Positions 50,292-58,325 of a DNA stretch of 64,000 nucleotides are shown here, one piece after another (within the stretch, counting starts at the first letter, position 1; every line of letters starts with the position of its first letter). The position numbers and the translations under genes were made by a program. The notes under the pieces are model-generated. The model made no database searches. It had not been told where the DNA came from and saw only the letters and a list, made by a program, of their open reading frames with translations. Source of the stretch: an uncultured Bacteroidales bacterium (lineage in GTDB: Bacteria > Bacteroidota > Bacteroidia > Bacteroidales > WCHB1-69). The stretch lies in assembly GCA_934699095.1 (NCBI GenBank), contig CAKUVI010000005.1, forward strand, positions 175,813 through 239,812, given 5' to 3'.

Positions 50292-52291
50292 TGGTCTGAC
50301 AATTTGAGTATCAGTGCTGTACGAGGTGGCAGATAGAGCTGAAGCCGACTGTTCCCCTCAAAGTTGTTTGTGAAGTAGGTAATACTGTCATCGATATTGC
50401 CAAACCCATTGTAGTCAGGGTCATCGCTGTTAAGTATGATTTTATAACTTCCTGGCATACAATTTATTGCGTAGTCGGAAAAAGATTTAGAAGGGTTGAA
50501 GTTAAATACAATCACGCAGTTGTTGCGTTTGTAGGCCAAAACTTTGTCATTCTCGTTGGCGCACAGCAGATGAGGTTTATCGGCGAGCAGTTTGTGTTCA
50601 GTCACCACGTGTATCATATCAACGTCGAAGAGGTTCAATCCGTGATATTTCAGCAGTTTGTCGTCAGCCAAGTTCCATTGTCTTCTGGCGTATGCGAACG
50701 ACCAGCCGTTTCCTTGTCGTGGGAAGTCTATCCATTCGGGATGCCCGAATTCGTTGCCCATGAAGTTAAGATAGCCTCCAGATGCGCCTGTCAGGGTAAC
50801 CAAACGGGTGAGTTTGTGAAGCGCTATACCTCTGTCAACGTTGATGTTGGGTGTGAGAATAGACATTTGGTCGTACATATCTTTCCCTATCATCCTGAAA
50901 ATCAGAGTTTTGTCGCCGACTAAGGCTTGGTCGTGGCATTCCACATAACTGATTGTTTGTTCTTCAGGACGTTTGTCGGTCATTTTGAAGAAAATCTCAC
51001 CCATAGAGAAATCCTCGTCTTTCGTCTTTTTGAAGGTTTTGACCCAGAAATCGGCAATTCCCATAGACATGCGGAAGTCGAAGCCGATGCCGCCTTTGGG
51101 GATAGGGTAGGCGAGGCCGGGCATTCCGCTGACGTCTTCTGCAATGGTGATACAGTTGTGGTTTATCTCGTGGACCATTTTGTTTGCAAGAGTCAGATAT
51201 ACAAGTGCATCATTATCGATATTATTGTCGAAATATTGTGAATAATTCAGGAAATCAACGCCTAATCCGTGGTCGAAATAGCACATGCTGGTCACTCCGT
51301 CGAAGCGGAAACCGTCAAAATGGAATTTTTCGACAAAATATTTGAGGTTAGAGAGCAGAAAAAGCAGAGTTTCGTCTTTTCCGTAGTTGAAGCAGCGCGA
51401 GTCCCAAACTTTGTGGGTGCCTTTTTCGCCGTGGTGGGTGTAGAGAGAGTCGCTGCCGTCGAAGAGGCTGATGCCTTCTTTTTCGTTTTTTACAGCGTGT
51501 GAGTGGATGATGTCTAAAATCACGAAGATGCCGAGGCCATGTGCGTTGTCGATGAGTTCCATGAGTTCTTCCGGGGTGCCGAACCTTGAGGAGGGTGCGT
51601 AAAAATTCGACACCTGGTATCCGAAGGAACCGTAGTAGGGGTGTTCCTGGATAGCCATAAGTTGCAGGGTGTTGTATCCTAACTGCTTGATTCTCGGAAG
51701 GATGGTTTCTTGGAATTCATGGTAAGAAGATATCTTTGCTTCTTGAGAAGACATACCAATGTGAGCTTCATAGATCAGAGGGTGCTCAGGTTTTGCAGGG
51801 GCGGTGTGTTTCCACGTGTATGGTTCCGGTTCCCACACTTGTGCGCAGAAGACTTTAGTTGTGTTGTCTTGGACCACTCGTTGCACGTAGGCGGGCAGGC
51901 GTTCGTCGGCACCCGACTGCCAGACCATCCAGAGTTTGTAGAGCTGTTCGTTTTTTATGGCGAAGTCGGGCAGTTTGATTTCCCAGTCGCCGTTGCCCAA
52001 AGGTTTGAGTGCAAAGTCCTGCCGTATTTGCCAATCTGTGAAGTCGCCGTACAGGAATATTTGGGTGGCGTTAGGCGCCTTTTCGCGGAATGTCCAGCCG
52101 TCGGGAGTTTTATGGAGGCCGTAATAGAGGTGGGCGTTGGCGAAGTCGGAGAGATGTTGAGAGCCGCCGGTGAGTTGCAGCTCGCGCAGTGCGGCGCGCT
52201 CCATGCGTTTCTGTAATGTGTTGGCAAATGGCTTCAGCAAAGGGTCTTCCTTCACCAACATACTGTTTTTTGCATTGTGTTCAGGCATCAT
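50288..52291 (-). CDS. glgB: 1,4-alpha-glucan branching enzyme, eukaryotic (GBE1) type
   Basis: Creates alpha-1,6 branches in glycogen. 667 residues. A CBM48 early-set domain holds IFLYGDFTDWQI (78-89). The GH13 barrel follows, with nucleophile D331 in FHFDGFRFDGVTSM and acid/base E385 in ITIAEDVSGMPG. EGHPEWID-type motif (GNEFGHPEWIDFPRQGNGWSF) and an all-beta C-terminus end the chain. The sequences GVTSMCYFDHGLGVDF and DALVYLTLANKMVHEI match the animal/fungal GBE1 group rather than the E. coli GlgB group; this type is known in Bacteroidota. No complete glycogen synthase is in the window. Two adjacent ATGs are possible (52291 or 52288). Confidence 0.93.
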   Translation of the reverse strand: MMPEHNAKNSMLVKEDPLLKPFANTLQKRMERAALRELQLTGGSQHLSDFANAHLYYGLHKTPDGWTFREKAPNATQIFLYGDFTDWQIRQDFALKPLGNGDWEIKLPDFAIKNEQLYKLWMVWQSGADERLPAYVQRVVQDNTTKVFCAQVWEPEPYTWKHTAPAKPEHPLIYEAHIGMSSQEAKISSYHEFQETILPRIKQLGYNTLQLMAIQEHPYYGSFGYQVSNFYAPSSRFGTPEELMELIDNAHGLGIFVILDIIHSHAVKNEKEGISLFDGSDSLYTHHGEKGTHKVWDSRCFNYGKDETLLFLLSNLKYFVEKFHFDGFRFDGVTSMCYFDHGLGVDFLNYSQYFDNNIDNDALVYLTLANKMVHEINHNCITIAEDVSGMPGLAYPIPKGGIGFDFRMSMGIADFWVKTFKKTKDEDFSMGEIFFKMTDKRPEEQTISYVECHDQALVGDKTLIFRMIGKDMYDQMSILTPNINVDRGIALHKLTRLVTLTGASGGYLNFMGNEFGHPEWIDFPRQGNGWSFAYARRQWNLADDKLLKYHGLNLFDVDMIHVVTEHKLLADKPHLLCANENDKVLAYKRNNCVIVFNFNPSKSFSDYAINCMPGSYKIILNSDDPDYNGFGNIDDSITYFTNNFEGNSRLQLYLPPRTALILKLSDH

Positions 52292-52314
52292 TGAAACGAG
52301 TTTTTATACATCTG

Positions 52315-52322
52315 CAAAGTTA
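52315..52322 (-). promoter_or_regulatory. Promoter -7 box for glgB
   Basis: The minus strand reads TAACTTTG, 24 bp upstream of the glgB ATG. Confidence 0.65.
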
Positions 52323-52443
52323 CATTTTTTAGATTTATAATGGTGAGATCAGACATTTTCAAATAAAAGCTGATAATTAGATATGTCGTTTTGTTTTTTC
52401 AATAAATAATCAAAAAAAAAATCCATTGTATTTTAAAATTGTG

Positions 52444-52451
52444 TAACTTTG
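52444..52451 (+). promoter_or_regulatory. Promoter -7 box for the VOC-HdrC pair
   Basis: TAACTTTG, 15-21 bp before the candidate ATGs at 52467 and 52473. It implies a very short leader and rules out the in-frame TTG at 52449 as the start. Confidence 0.65.
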
Positions 52452-52466
52452 CAGTTTAAAAATTTA

Positions 52467-53546
52467 ATGCGCATGAATGAATTTTATCTTGGTGGTATTC
52501 AACAAATTGGCATAGGTACTGAGAATATGGTTGATTCTTGGAAGTGGTATGCCGATATGTTTCAGATGAATGTTAGGATATTGGAAGACGACACTGTGGC
52601 CGCAAAGATGCTGCCATATACCAATGGCAAACCTGAGAAACGCCATGCATGCATCGCTGCAAATCTCCAGGGTGGCGGCGGATTTGAAATCTGGCAGTAT
52701 TCCGAAAGAAAACCTATTCCTTTGGATTTTGAAGTGCAGATAGGTGACTTGGGCGTGTTCTGCGCTAAAGTGAAGTCGCACGATATCAACGCTTATCATG
52801 CAGAATTGGCCTCCAAAAGCCCCAATGTGTCACAAATTTTCACAGACCCCAATGGAATACCCACATTCTATGTTTACGACCCGTCCGGAAACCTGTTCCA
52901 AGTGGTTGAGGATAACTACGTCTTTATAGATGAAAAGCGTTATTCAGGCGGTGTTATCGGCGCTATGATAGGTGTCAGTGACATTGAAAAGTCATTGGCT
53001 GTGTACAGGGATATCCTCGGATATGACAAGATAGTATATGACAAGTCGGGTGTGTTCAGCGATTGGCAGACACTGCGCGGCGGGAACCAACAGTATCGAA
53101 GAGTGTTGCTTGCCCGCACGGAGCCTTTCGTGGGTCCTTTCTCCAAACTCTACGGCAAAAGCACTATCGAACTGGTACAGGCTATCGACCGCCAGCCTCG
53201 CAAAATTTTCCAGAGTCCGCGCCAATGGGGCGATCCCGGATTTATTCAGATCTGCTTCGAGGTGGTTAATATGCGCGCTCTCGAGGAATTCTGCCAGTCG
53301 AAGGGCTTCCCGTTCACGGTTGACAGCTGCAAGGATGTGTCGAATTTTGACATGGGACTCGCTTCGGGGCATTTTGCCTATATTGAAGACCCGGATGGAA
53401 CCCTGATAGAGTTTGTTGAGGTACATAAAATACCGATAAGCAACAAATTCAATATCTGCATCGATTTGATGAAGCGCGACAGGAAAAGAGCGCTTCCCAC
53501 ATTCTTTTTCAGACTGATGAAGTTGAATCGTGTTAAATTTGACTAA
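52467..53546 (+). CDS. VOC-superfamily protein with two modules
   Basis: 359 residues from the ATG at 52467 (52473 also possible). Two glyoxalase/dioxygenase-type modules are visible: FYLGGIQQIGIGTENMVDSW to FYVYDPSGNLFQVVEDN (about 5-150), and IGAMIGVSDIEKSLAVYRDI to FAYIEDPDGTLIEFVEVHK (about 165-320). A basic tail follows (KRDRKRALPTFFFRLMKLNR). VOC proteins include epimerases, dioxygenases and isomerases; the metal ligands here do not fix the reaction. The HdrC-like gene starts 1 bp after the stop, so the two are probably co-translated, which hints at a redox step (inference). Confidence 0.75.
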   Translation: MRMNEFYLGGIQQIGIGTENMVDSWKWYADMFQMNVRILEDDTVAAKMLPYTNGKPEKRHACIAANLQGGGGFEIWQYSERKPIPLDFEVQIGDLGVFCAKVKSHDINAYHAELASKSPNVSQIFTDPNGIPTFYVYDPSGNLFQVVEDNYVFIDEKRYSGGVIGAMIGVSDIEKSLAVYRDILGYDKIVYDKSGVFSDWQTLRGGNQQYRRVLLARTEPFVGPFSKLYGKSTIELVQAIDRQPRKIFQSPRQWGDPGFIQICFEVVNMRALEEFCQSKGFPFTVDSCKDVSNFDMGLASGHFAYIEDPDGTLIEFVEVHKIPISNKFNICIDLMKRDRKRALPTFFFRLMKLNRVKFD

Positions 53547-53547
53547 A

Positions 53548-54153
53548 ATGGGTACTTTAATAGACAGAATCAAGCAGGATTTGCGTTACGAGGAGGCTCT
53601 CAAGGCCTGTATGAATTGCGGGATGTGCACAGCAGTGTGCCCCGCCGCCGAGTTCTATGATTACGACCCCAGGAGGATTTGCGACATGGTGCAGCGTAAC
53701 GACGAACGTGTCATTGAAAATCTTCTTCGCACTGACACGATATGGTATTGCGGACAATGCATGTCGTGCAAGCCGCGCTGCCCACGCGGAAACGCTCCGG
53801 GCGAAATCATCAACATCCTCCGCAAAATATCTCAGGAAACCGGCTATTTTAAGGATTCCGAGATGGGACGCCAGCAGGTAGAGCTTATGAATGGTATAGG
53901 CACAAATATTCTTGAGATAGGCTATTGCGTGCATCCCGACAGAGTGGATCCAGACAAACATGTTGAACAGGGTCCAGTTTGGAGATGGTTTGTCGACAAT
54001 ATCGAAGAAATAGCCCCTAAATTGGGTGCAAACTACCATGGAGACGGTGCCGGCGCGTTGCGCACAATCTCTCATGAGGATATGACAGAGGTGAATAAGA
54101 TTTTTGAGGTTACCGGCGGAATGGAACTCCGGAAGAAAGTAAACCAACAATAA
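53548..54153 (+). CDS. HdrC-like protein with two 4Fe-4S clusters
   Basis: 201 residues from the ATG at 53548. Two complete cluster motifs lie in the first 80 residues: C21-x2-C24-x2-C27-x3-C31 and C68-x2-C71-x2-C74-x3-C78, as in the C subunit of heterodisulfide reductases and in similar electron-transfer modules. Such proteins normally partner with an HdrB (CCG-domain) or HdrA subunit. None is adjacent; the next gene is convergent. It is coupled (1-bp gap) to a VOC protein instead. An electron-transfer role is secure as a family trait, the partner is unknown. Confidence 0.85.
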   Translation: MGTLIDRIKQDLRYEEALKACMNCGMCTAVCPAAEFYDYDPRRICDMVQRNDERVIENLLRTDTIWYCGQCMSCKPRCPRGNAPGEIINILRKISQETGYFKDSEMGRQQVELMNGIGTNILEIGYCVHPDRVDPDKHVEQGPVWRWFVDNIEEIAPKLGANYHGDGAGALRTISHEDMTEVNKIFEVTGGMELRKKVNQQ

Positions 54154-54156
54154 GCC

Positions 54157-54756
54157 TTACCCTTCCTCTATCTTGTTCTTGACCATGTTCTCCCAGCGCA
54201 GATACGCGCTTGTCTGTATGTCGTAGAACACATTATAGAAAGTTCTTGCCCAGTAGTTCCTTGCCCCGAAGCCGGATGGCTTTTTCAAGAATTTTTCGCA
54301 AAGGACCGCTTCGTTGCTTTCAGTTTTTATCAAAACAACCCAGATTGATGCTGTCTTAGTGGAGGTGTCGAATGATTCGACTATGAAAGTCAGAGCATAC
54401 TTCATTGTTTTGGGATACTCCACGGTTCTCACATATTCGCAGATCTGTCCTTCATTCAAAACATCCTGAATGTCAATACGCTTGGTCAGCATGTTGCTGA
54501 GTCTTGTGGATTTGTTTATCTTTGTGGTCGAAGAGAGATCGTATTGCATCATGGGCTTGCGGAAACTCATGCGCACATCGTATTTTTTCTGGTCGTTGAG
54601 TATCAGAAGATTCCATTCATGGAAATAGTGGTGCATTATCTCCTGGGTATAATTGAAACCGTCCCGGGTGAACTTAGCCTTGCTGAAGTTTATCCCAACC
54701 CATAGGATTTCGTGCTCTTTGAGAAAATCTATGAATAAATCCTCGTTCAAGTACAT
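54157..54756 (-). CDS. Conserved-looking protein of unknown function
   Basis: 199 residues, not recognised. It has no signal peptide and no membrane segment. The composition is mixed alpha/beta with many aromatic residues (EIMHHYFHEWNLLILNDQKKY near 39-59, FGARNYWARTFYNVFYDIQTSAYLRWENM near 163-191). The ending is charged (VKNKIEEG). It is the third gene in a minus-strand run after the C69 peptidase and acyl-ACP thioesterase (23-bp gap) and is convergent with the HdrC gene, whose stop lies 3 bp away. A lipid-related role can only be guessed from context. Confidence 0.6.
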   Translation of the reverse strand: MYLNEDLFIDFLKEHEILWVGINFSKAKFTRDGFNYTQEIMHHYFHEWNLLILNDQKKYDVRMSFRKPMMQYDLSSTTKINKSTRLSNMLTKRIDIQDVLNEGQICEYVRTVEYPKTMKYALTFIVESFDTSTKTASIWVVLIKTESNEAVLCEKFLKKPSGFGARNYWARTFYNVFYDIQTSAYLRWENMVKNKIEEG

Positions 54757-54779
54757 ATTGCTGTGCTATGATGGAGGAG

Positions 54780-55532
54780 TTAAACCAAAGGAATCCATTT
54801 TGTGGCAATTCTGCAGAATTCTTTTCCGGATTCTGGAGAGAATATTGCAGTTGAAAAAGCATCTTCCGCAGTCTTCTCGGAGTGCACTGAATACTTGTCG
54901 CCCAATTTTGCCTGTGCTATGAAGTTCACGAACACTTGGTTGAAGTTGTGGGTTTTATAGTATTCGGTGTCAACGGAGTTAAGTGCCCATTGGATATAGT
55001 GTGCATTGTTGACGTGGAGGTTCATGTCGATGTCGGATGTTTCGACGTCTTTGGCGAATGATGCCTGTTCAGGGATGTGGAGCGGTGCGATTTTCTTTGG
55101 TTTTTCGCAGTCGGCCATCCTGTCTTGTTTCGGAAATACCCCGTCGTAGTTTGACATCCGTTGCGGCCTTCCATGTTCAGTGTCAAGGATAGCCCAAACC
55201 GAACTACCTGATATTAAGATGTTTCCGGCTTCGTCCTCGATTTCATAGTCACGTGGCGAGGTGGCAATCTCAGATGGTCTAACCCAACTTCTGAGAATGA
55301 TATTCTCAGTCCAGCGGGGCATTCGGTTGATTTTGAGCGACATTTTTGTGATAACCCAGAAGGCGTTGTTTTTTTGCAGGTCGTGCCAGCCTGCACCCAA
55401 CAGTGATGCGTGTTTATTGCTCATCTCCTGCAAGAGCATGAAGAGGGCGTCGAGTCTCAGAAGTCCCTTGCAGTCTGAAAGATAAGAAGGGATTTCCATT
55501 TTTTGAATAAGAAAAGGGATTTTTTCGTTCAT
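54780..55532 (-). CDS. Acyl-ACP thioesterase
   Basis: Releases free fatty acids from acyl-carrier protein. 250 residues from the ATG at 55532 (MNEKIPFLIQKMEIPSYLSD); the longer frame to 55913 runs inside the C69 gene and is rejected. A double hotdog fold of the FatA/FatB type: GLLRLDALFMLLQEMSNKHA (about 23-42), FWVITKMSLKINRMPRW and, in the second half, DIDMNLHVNNAHYIQW, which carries the catalytic Asp-Asn-His set. It starts 4 bp after the C69 stop and is very likely co-transcribed with it. Confidence 0.92.
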   Translation of the reverse strand: MNEKIPFLIQKMEIPSYLSDCKGLLRLDALFMLLQEMSNKHASLLGAGWHDLQKNNAFWVITKMSLKINRMPRWTENIILRSWVRPSEIATSPRDYEIEDEAGNILISGSSVWAILDTEHGRPQRMSNYDGVFPKQDRMADCEKPKKIAPLHIPEQASFAKDVETSDIDMNLHVNNAHYIQWALNSVDTEYYKTHNFNQVFVNFIAQAKLGDKYSVHSEKTAEDAFSTAIFSPESGKEFCRIATKWIPLV

Positions 55533-55536
55533 AATA

Positions 55537-57129
55537 TTACCACATTCCGTCAAAAATAGTCCATAATTGGTCACCGAGGTTCCATGCTTGTTCAACGGCA
55601 GCGTTTCCGCAGTTGTCGGTGAAGTTGGTGAGCATGCGGATAGCCTCGTCGTATCTGTCCTGGTCGAGCAGTTTGGCTGCTTCCTTTTCAACAATATAGT
55701 GTTGGTCGATGAACTCTTTTTGCATCGGTTCCCAAACCTTGTTGACGAAGGGTTGCATGTCGCCCCAACGTTGCGCTGCGATAGTGCCCACTCTGTTGAA
55801 GGCCCACCATGCGGCCTCTTTGCTGAATCCGGTGACGCGTCCGTCGGTCTTGTAAGCTGCGGGCAGGTCGGTGACGTTAGCGTAGATTGGAACATATATG
55901 GATGATGCGACATTGTCTAAGGCGAACCAGCAGAGGGCTCCGATCTCGTCGGGGAGCCAGTCGCGGCATTGGATGATAGTGCCATAAACAGTGAAATGGA
56001 CGGCTATGCTTCTCTCACCGCGGTCGTTCCAGCCGCCGTTGATCTTGTGAAGCTGCAGTTCGTCATATTTCATAAACGGGTTAGCCATGGGCGAGATGAC
56101 AGTTTTGCCGTCTTTGTCGGTCACAGTGAGGCTTTTCCTCATGTCGTAAGGGGTGCCTTCGTAGTAGTCTTTGAAGATGCTCATCATCTTTTCGATGGTG
56201 ACAAGAGAGTCGGGTTTGACTGAAAAAGGGAAGTTTTCGGCGTTAGGGTCGAGGTGCAGAGATGGAGCCACGAGGTCGAATACGCGCCATTCGCGGCGGC
56301 GGCAGGCCATCATGGTGCGAGTATGCGGGGCGTATGCGTAGGAGAAGCGGAAGGTCTCCTTGCCGTCCCACCAGCCATTCTCCTTGGCAAGCGAGTAAAC
56401 GTTGTCGGAAGCCATGAAGTAGTCTTTGTCCTTGAGGTTTATCTCCCTGATGGTTGATGCGTTGGCGTTGACGGCCACATGGTCGTCGGGAACGCGTTGC
56501 GCTGCCCATACGGCACCTACTTTACCTTTGCCGGGTCCCAATATCTCAAGATGCCACACTTCGTCCTTGTCGGCTATGGTGAGGCACTCTCCGGCATCAA
56601 TCCAGCCATGCTTTTTCAACAGTTCTCCGGCGGTCTCTATTGCTTCTCGCGCGCTGCTGCAACGCTGCAACAACAACATGCAGAGCCTTTGGCAGTCGAT
56701 AAGGCCGCTGTCGGATTTCAGTTCCTCGCGCCCGCCGAATGTCGATTCACCGATGGCCAACTGCGCCTCGTTGACGCACGGATATGCTGTGTTCAGGAAC
56801 TGATATGTGTGCTCAACCTGGTCTATCTCCCCTATAGGTATGTTGTCGTAGCGCAACATTTGTCCAGGCTGGCGCTGCTTTGCCCACTCTCGACGATACA
56901 GATGTTGCTTGTCGCCCTTCTCGTGCTCTTCGGCTGGCGTGACATATATGTTTGTGCGTGTGCGGTGACTGTCATCGGTGTGTGATGTCATCACAGAACC
57001 GTCAGCAGAGGCTTTTTTGCCCACCGTTATTGACGTACATTCCATACCTCCGACCTCATAATCAGCAACTTGGGCTGAAATTGTAAAGTATGAAAATAAA
57101 GCCAAAACAAAAATGAGATGCTTTTTCAT
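55537..57129 (-). CDS. Exported peptidase of family C69 (dipeptidase type)
   Basis: 530 residues with a signal peptide (MKKHLIFVLALFSYFTISAQ). An N-terminal nucleophile hydrolase: the catalytic C31 lies in GGMECTSITVGKKAS and would become exposed after processing. Further family motifs are DGSVMTSHTDDSHRTRTNIY (about 43-62), GIGEST-type AIGESTFGG, and WHLEILGPGKGKVGAVWAA. C69 enzymes hydrolyse short peptides, here probably in the periplasm. The promoter box lies 32 bp upstream. It heads a run with acyl-ACP thioesterase and an unknown gene. Confidence 0.92.
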   Translation of the reverse strand: MKKHLIFVLALFSYFTISAQVADYEVGGMECTSITVGKKASADGSVMTSHTDDSHRTRTNIYVTPAEEHEKGDKQHLYRREWAKQRQPGQMLRYDNIPIGEIDQVEHTYQFLNTAYPCVNEAQLAIGESTFGGREELKSDSGLIDCQRLCMLLLQRCSSAREAIETAGELLKKHGWIDAGECLTIADKDEVWHLEILGPGKGKVGAVWAAQRVPDDHVAVNANASTIREINLKDKDYFMASDNVYSLAKENGWWDGKETFRFSYAYAPHTRTMMACRRREWRVFDLVAPSLHLDPNAENFPFSVKPDSLVTIEKMMSIFKDYYEGTPYDMRKSLTVTDKDGKTVISPMANPFMKYDELQLHKINGGWNDRGERSIAVHFTVYGTIIQCRDWLPDEIGALCWFALDNVASSIYVPIYANVTDLPAAYKTDGRVTGFSKEAAWWAFNRVGTIAAQRWGDMQPFVNKVWEPMQKEFIDQHYIVEKEAAKLLDQDRYDEAIRMLTNFTDNCGNAAVEQAWNLGDQLWTIFDGMW

Positions 57130-57160
57130 AGTATGTGGGTTCGTTTTAAACTAAAGTTTG

Positions 57161-57168
57161 CAAAAATA
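57161..57168 (-). promoter_or_regulatory. Promoter -7 box for the C69 peptidase operon
   Basis: The minus strand reads TATTTTTG, 32 bp upstream of the C69 ATG. Confidence 0.65.
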
Positions 57169-57216
57169 CATATTTTTCGTTACTCCAGACTTGGCCTTTT
57201 TACAATTTTCTTCTTA

Positions 57217-58305
57217 TTATTTCAGTGAATATTGGAAAGAAGACCCGTTTTCAAGTAGCGGCCATGTTGATTTTGTGAAGGTGACGGTGGCTGTGTCGTT
57301 CTGGACGGCAATGGTTCCGCCAATCGGGTTTCCGGCTGCATCTGTGGCCGTGAAGTGCAGCTTACCATTGTTCTCTGTTGCAATACCATCGTCGAGTGTT
57401 GTCAGGCGGAATATGCCTATCTCGACGTCATATCTGCCGTCATCCCTCCTGTATGTGATGGTCAGGTTCGGTTCGTGGTTGTCCATGTCGAAGTATGTGC
57501 CTTCGAATCTGTCCTTAAAGACCTTCAGATCTGAGATGGCAATCTTGTTGCCGTCCCCTATGGATATTTCAGCCTCAATTGTGGGCATCACGCTATAGTC
57601 GAGCACGAGTCCTGTCACGTGCTTCAGGCTTGGAATGACCAGGACGCGTGGCTGTCTGCCGCTTATATCGTAGGCGATCTGTTCTCCTATCCAAACCGGA
57701 GTGCTGTCGAGGCCGCCCATGTCTGTTGTGGTGTCAACCACCGCACATATCTTTCTAGTCCCGTCATAGAGCGTTACAAGGCTGTCGTTGACTGTGTGCC
57801 CCAATTTCCCGCATAAGGCTTTCTGCATGTCGTACGGGTTTATTTTTGCCAATATTGCGGCTTTACCGGTATCGTCGAATCCGATTATGTGGAGCTGTTC
57901 GGCCAGTATTCCGGTGCCTTCAACCGCTCCGCCTGCTAAGAAAAGTCTCTTTGAGGAGCTGTCGTAGCGGGCTTTCGGATTGTTTCCGTGTCTTATGTCA
58001 GGGAAGGCGGTGAGAAGGTTGCCTTTTCGCACAACCACGCCATAGCCTTCCGATGAGTTATTGTCGTCGCAGCGCATGAGGCACCAAACTGATATCCCGT
58101 TTTTCTCATCATTGAGGATGTTTTCAAAACGATCGTCAATGGTGATTCTTTTCAATGTGTTCTTTACTGTCTCGGGTGCTTTAGACACAACTGTCTCATC
58201 CAACACCCCGTTTACAGGGGTGATTTTTTTTTTGTTGTCACATGAAAGGATGACTGTGACACATGCCAATGCCATGATAAAAAAGGCTGCAATTCGCTTG
58301 TTCAT
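57217..58305 (-). CDS. Lipoprotein of unknown function
   Basis: 362 residues with a lipobox signal peptide (MNKRIAAFFIMALACVTVILSC, Cys at 22) followed by DNKKK. The acylated Cys is followed directly by Asp. Two regions can be told apart: residues about 60-220 with SVWCLMRCDDNNSSEGYGVV and LLTAFPDIRHGNNPKARYDS, and about 225-362, beta-rich with NLTITYRRDDGRYDVEIGIF and the ending SSFQYSLK. No family is recognised. It lies 20 bp downstream of the YARHG gene in the same direction, so the two probably form one operon and may act together at the cell envelope. Confidence 0.7.
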   Translation of the reverse strand: MNKRIAAFFIMALACVTVILSCDNKKKITPVNGVLDETVVSKAPETVKNTLKRITIDDRFENILNDEKNGISVWCLMRCDDNNSSEGYGVVVRKGNLLTAFPDIRHGNNPKARYDSSSKRLFLAGGAVEGTGILAEQLHIIGFDDTGKAAILAKINPYDMQKALCGKLGHTVNDSLVTLYDGTRKICAVVDTTTDMGGLDSTPVWIGEQIAYDISGRQPRVLVIPSLKHVTGLVLDYSVMPTIEAEISIGDGNKIAISDLKVFKDRFEGTYFDMDNHEPNLTITYRRDDGRYDVEIGIFRLTTLDDGIATENNGKLHFTATDAAGNPIGGTIAVQNDTATVTFTKSTWPLLENGSSFQYSLK

Positions 58306-58325
58306 AATTTGTTGGATAGATATTG

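Noticed and set aside
55533..55913. 127-codon N-terminal extension of the acyl-ACP thioesterase
   Set aside because: It lies inside the C69 peptidase gene in another frame and has low-complexity antisense-like composition; the thioesterase fold starts at the ATG at 55532.
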